From assembly GCA_027858325.1 (NCBI GenBank), contig JAQICU010000181.1:1-8694 (forward strand): a stretch of 8,694 bases of DNA, read 5' to 3'. The notes beneath the pieces were generated by a model that was not told the origin of the DNA, did no database searches, and saw nothing but the letters and a program-made list of their open reading frames with translations. The position numbers and the translations under genes were made by a program. This stretch comes from Candidatus Cloacimonadota bacterium (GTDB lineage: Bacteria; Cloacimonadota; Cloacimonadia; Cloacimonadales; TCS61). Each line of letters opens with the position of its first letter. Position 1 is the first letter of the stretch. Shown here one piece after another: positions 6,519 through 8,694 of the stretch.

Positions 6519-6536
6519 TTTTCTCTCCTTGTTATT

Positions 6537-6557
6537 TTTCCAAGCTGAGCTTGGAAA
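6537..6557. repeat. CCAAGC/GCTTGG hairpin repeat, copy 2
   Basis: TTTCCAAGC (6537-6545) and GCTTGGAAA (6549-6557) form a perfect nine-base stem around TGA. It lies seven bases upstream of the HD-like gene's Shine-Dalgarno sequence, so in mRNA it could affect initiation there. Confidence 0.8.
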
Positions 6558-6580
6558 CCAGAAAATTATTCTTTAATAAA

Positions 6581-6651
6581 ACCGAGATTCTTCCTGAGAA
6601 CAACGCCTGCCCCGCTGAATAGCTTGGGGTGAAAGAATCGTCAGAAAGACA
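6581..6651. repeat. Dispersed palindromic repeat, copy 3, with internal hairpin
   Basis: The outer parts, GAGATTCTTCCTGAGAA and AAGAATCGTCAGAAAGACA, match those at 1035-1090 and 1961-2014. The centre carries an extra inverted repeat, CCCCGCT to AGCTTGGGG (6610-6629), not present in the other copies. Confidence 0.65.
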
Positions 6652-6656
6652 AAACT

Positions 6657-6686
6657 GCGTTCCCAAAATGAACCTGAGAACGAGGA
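6657..6686. repeat. Degenerate CGTTCCCA/TGAGAACG inverted repeat
   Basis: CGTTCCCA and TGAGAACG pair at seven of eight positions. The ends GCGTTCCCA and GAACGAGG resemble the GCGTTCCCAAGC...GCTTGGGAACGAG palindromes known from many bacterial genomes; this match is from memory. Confidence 0.45.
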
Positions 6687-6708
6687 TCATATTCACTTCT
6701 AAATTTCT

Positions 6709-6734
6709 CGTATCCAAGCCCCAGCTTGGATACG
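6709..6734. repeat. CCAAGC/GCTTGG hairpin repeat, copy 3
   Basis: CGTATCCAAGC (6709-6719) and GCTTGGATACG (6724-6734) form a perfect eleven-base stem around CCCA, 16 bases after the dehydrogenase stop codon. No T-run follows. The stem equals that of 4075-4098 extended by one pair, and both lie just 3' of a gene. Confidence 0.85.
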
Positions 6735-6750
6735 TTATTCAAAGTATTTT

Positions 6751-7938
6751 CTACAACGCCGCAATAACTGCGTCGGTCATTTCTTTGGTAGAAGCTGCAC
6801 CTTGATCTAAAACTTCTTGGCAACCGCTAAGTTTCATCATATCGTAAGCACGGATTTTTCCTTCTTCCACTACCTTAGCCACAGCATTTCGGATTTTTGT
6901 TGCGATAGTTTTTTCGTCAATGTGATCCAGCATCATACAAGCCGACATCATCATTGCAATTGGATTAACGATAGAAGGTTCAAGATTTTCATACTTCGGA
7001 GCTGAGCCGTGAGTAGGTTCAAATATGGCAACTTCTTCTCCAATATTGGCACTGCAGGCAAATCCGAGTCCACCGATAAGTCCGGCAAAACCGTCGGAAA
7101 CAATATCTCCGAACATATTTCCGGCAATGATCACACCATAAGTTTCAGGATTTTTGGTCAGCCACATCATTTGCGCATCAATATTTGTATAATTGAACCA
7201 GATACCTTCATATTCCTTTTCCATATCACGGCAGATTGCCAACATCATTCCGCTAGTTTCACGGATCACATTTGGTTTTTCACAAAGGGTTACTTTTTTA
7301 TAACCGAATTTTTTAGCATATTCGAAAGCTGAGCGGATAATTCTTTCGGAATACTTTTTTGTGAAAATCCTGGTTGAAATTGCTACCTCATCTTTAGGTG
7401 ACCAACCGAAATTCTTGGCAAATTTCGGATGTGTCATTAAGGCATCATAAACCTGATCTGGTGGATCTGTCCATTCTACTCCACCATATAAGCCTTCCGT
7501 ATTTTGGCGGAATACAACCACATCAACTTCCGGCTCTTCAATTGTTCCACCTTTTCCTCTGCGGATAAAATTGAGAGGATTACCTTTGAGAGTTTTGCAC
7601 GGACGTTGGCAAATATCCAGTTGGAAATGCTGACGCAAACCCACGATAGGACTGAAATAAACGAATCCTTTGTCTGCAAGTTCCGGAACCAATTCTTTGG
7701 CAGCTTCGCTTTTTGGTTTGGAAGTTATCGCACCGAACAAGGCAATTTTGTGCTTTTCCAAAATGTCTAATGTCCTCTGTGGAAGCGGATTTCCCTCATT
7801 GCACCAGAATTTCCACCCAATATCTGCATGAACGTATTCGGCTTTAAAACCAGCTGCTTCCAAGACTCTTAACGTTTCTTCTAAGACTACTTTTCCAATA
7901 CCGTCACCCGGCATTGTTACAATCGTTCTTTTACACAT
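6751..7938 (-). CDS. Isocitrate/isopropylmalate dehydrogenase family enzyme, probably NADP-type isocitrate dehydrogenase
   Basis: This 395-residue cytoplasmic enzyme should oxidise and decarboxylate a 2-hydroxy acid such as isocitrate. The start is the ATG at 7938, preceded by AGGGAG at 7946-7951; a GTG one codon earlier is less likely. Visible features are the N-terminal PGDGIG (10-15), LRQ and QRP around 101-113 for substrate carboxylates, RQNTEGLYGG (144-153) with Y150, K221 in CEKPNVI, and the family signature NMFGDIVSDGFAG beginning at N273 with D278 and D282 for metal. HGSAPKY at 310-316 puts Lys-Tyr (315-316) where NADP-dependent isocitrate dehydrogenases have it and where NAD enzymes and isopropylmalate dehydrogenases usually have Asp-Ile. 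A serine lies where isocitrate dehydrogenases bind substrate (about S96). Gln145 replaces the usual Glu of RENTEG. Isopropylmalate or homoisocitrate remain possible substrates. It lies upstream of the HD-like and hydro-lyase genes. Confidence 0.88.
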   Translation of the reverse strand: MCKRTIVTMPGDGIGKVVLEETLRVLEAAGFKAEYVHADIGWKFWCNEGNPLPQRTLDILEKHKIALFGAITSKPKSEAAKELVPELADKGFVYFSPIVGLRQHFQLDICQRPCKTLKGNPLNFIRRGKGGTIEEPEVDVVVFRQNTEGLYGGVEWTDPPDQVYDALMTHPKFAKNFGWSPKDEVAISTRIFTKKYSERIIRSAFEYAKKFGYKKVTLCEKPNVIRETSGMMLAICRDMEKEYEGIWFNYTNIDAQMMWLTKNPETYGVIIAGNMFGDIVSDGFAGLIGGLGFACSANIGEEVAIFEPTHGSAPKYENLEPSIVNPIAMMMSACMMLDHIDEKTIATKIRNAVAKVVEEGKIRAYDMMKLSGCQEVLDQGAASTKEMTDAVIAAL

Positions 7939-7945
7939 CACTTCT

Positions 7946-7951
7946 CTCCCT
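7946..7951 (-). promoter_or_regulatory. Ribosome binding site of the dehydrogenase gene
   Basis: AGGGAG on the minus strand lies seven bases before the ATG at 7936-7938, and four bases before the alternative GTG, favouring the ATG. Confidence 0.7.
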
Positions 7952-7954
7952 TTT

Positions 7955-8694
7955 TTATTTTAGTAAGATCATTTTTTTTGATTTAATATTTTCCTCATCT
8001 ATTCTTAATTTATAAAAATAAATTCCACTGGAAACAGGTTGGTTGTTTTGATCGGTACCATCCCAGGTAACGGAGTAGTTATTTCCCCCTCGTCCTTCGA
8101 TAAATTCAGGATGACACAAGCTCAGGGACATATCTTTAATTTTCTGCCCTTTAGTGTTATAAATACTTAAATCCGTGCTCTCCGTGATCTCTTTGTTTAA
8201 ACTGAAAACGATCGTAGTTGAAGGATTGAATGGGTTCGGATAATTGGTCAATTTGTAATTAGTAAATGGTAATTGATGATCTTCAGAATTACTGATGCCA
8301 TTATTGAAGTATACAAACATAGAATCGACAGTTGTATTCAGGCTGGCATCGCGAGCAGTAACTTTAAAATAGTAATAATTATCTGGGAAATGAGTTGAGT
8401 CAAAAGATTCAGCCGCGTCATCTTCCGTGATAAGCGAATCTCCATTTGAATTAGTAATAATGTGATAATATTCTCTTTCTTCATAATCTCCAATTGAAAA
8501 ACATGTTACGTCTCGTGAATAGATTGTGTTTAAGATCATCCAATCTATATTACTATTAATGTATGTATCTAATTCAAAATCATAAACATAGGAAAACTGT
8601 TCGAATAGTGTTGAATCGGGATTATTGTTCGGATGTAATGAATAACTGAGGTCGTGAACATCAATTCTCCAATCCGAATTGGCAAAATCATGAC
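7955..8694 (-). CDS. Secreted protein with C-terminal PNPFNPS sorting domain (5' end outside window)
   Basis: The frame is open from the right edge (first full codon at 8692), so the N-terminus and any signal peptide are outside; an ATG at 8539 is internal. The 245 visible residues include a beta-rich part ending YYFKVTARDASLNTTVDSMFVYF, similar to the end of a fibronectin- or Ig-like domain. A linker and a C-terminal domain follow, with TNYPNPFNPSTTIVF (motif at 8219-8239), LSIYNTKGQKIK, WDGTDQNNQPVSSGIYFYKL and a basic tail ending KKMILLK. This is the type IX secretion-like C-terminal domain of FCB bacteria, which directs export and surface anchoring or release. An odd CHPEFIEGR segment (8090-8116) interrupts two strands of the domain. 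The stop codon lies 16 bases before the dehydrogenase start, so read-through transcription into it is possible. The function of the N-terminal part is not visible. Confidence 0.85.
   Translation of the reverse strand, partial: HDFANSDWRIDVHDLSYSLHPNNNPDSTLFEQFSYVYDFELDTYINSNIDWMILNTIYSRDVTCFSIGDYEEREYYHIITNSNGDSLITEDDAAESFDSTHFPDNYYYFKVTARDASLNTTVDSMFVYFNNGISNSEDHQLPFTNYKLTNYPNPFNPSTTIVFSLNKEITESTDLSIYNTKGQKIKDMSLSLCHPEFIEGRGGNNYSVTWDGTDQNNQPVSSGIYFYKLRIDEENIKSKKMILLK
8090..8116 (-). repeat. CHPEFIEG-type dispersed repeat inserted in frame in the sorting domain
   Basis: The minus strand reads TGTCATCCTGAATTTATCG then AAGGACGA, giving CHPEFIEGR. This is a well-known kind of genome-wide repeat (TCATCCTGAGCTTGTCGAAGG form), usually intergenic. 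Just beside it, 8117-8130 on the plus strand (CAAGCTCAGGGACA) looks like a truncated second copy, encoding part of SLSL. Recognition of the family is from memory. Confidence 0.7.

Larger units (their letters stand above)
6519..6750. other. Repeat-filled gap between dehydrogenase and HD-like genes
   Basis: The 232 bases are mostly repeats: a hairpin at 6537-6557, a GAGATTCTTC palindrome at 6581-6651, an imperfect inverted repeat at 6657-6686 and a second CCAAGC hairpin at 6709-6734. No coding frame is credible. A promoter may be hidden here, but I see no strong one. Confidence 0.7.

Overview
The window is AT-rich bacterial DNA, with most genes on the minus strand. The likely source is an uncultured member of the Fibrobacterota-Chlorobiota-Bacteroidota (FCB) superphylum, possibly Cloacimonadota-like. 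Three things suggest this. A secreted protein ends in a PNPFNPS-type C-terminal sorting domain (8219-8239). Strong AGGAGG-type ribosome binding sites precede the genes. The gaps are crowded with short dispersed palindromic repeats. The taxon is an inference; there is no rRNA or marker gene here.

Layout from left to right. Bases 1-989 (plus strand) hold the 3' part of an antitoxin-type regulator with an ImmA/IrrE zinc peptidase domain, ending in a probable bidirectional terminator. All remaining genes read leftward. In transcription order they are: the C-terminal part of a secreted sorting-domain protein (8694-7955); an isocitrate/isopropylmalate dehydrogenase-family enzyme (7938-6751); a small HD-domain-like protein (6518-5973); a fused LeuC-LeuD-type hydro-lyase with unusual active-site residues (5938-4127); a second fused LeuC-LeuD-type hydro-lyase with canonical residues (3869-2061); a small HEAT-like helical repeat protein (1792-1232); and a 31-codon remnant of a hydro-lyase 3' end (1226-1131).

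The metabolic core pairs two aconitase-superfamily isomerases with one beta-decarboxylating dehydrogenase. This is the enzyme logic of citrate to 2-oxoglutarate, of leucine synthesis, and of 2-oxoacid chain elongation. The dehydrogenase has a Lys-Tyr pair typical of NADP-type isocitrate dehydrogenases, which favours isocitrate. The two hydro-lyases differ at catalytic positions, so they probably handle different substrates or have divided the work.

The most striking structure is at the left. About 230 bp covering the last 31 codons of the first hydro-lyase, its downstream spacer, a palindromic repeat and a terminator occur twice (about 1920-2157 and 995-1226). The two copies lie on either side of the HEAT-like gene. 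Dispersed repeats also appear to have entered two coding regions in frame (8090-8116 and 3149-3189), and the two larger gaps inside the metabolic cluster contain related CCAAGC/GCTTGG hairpins.
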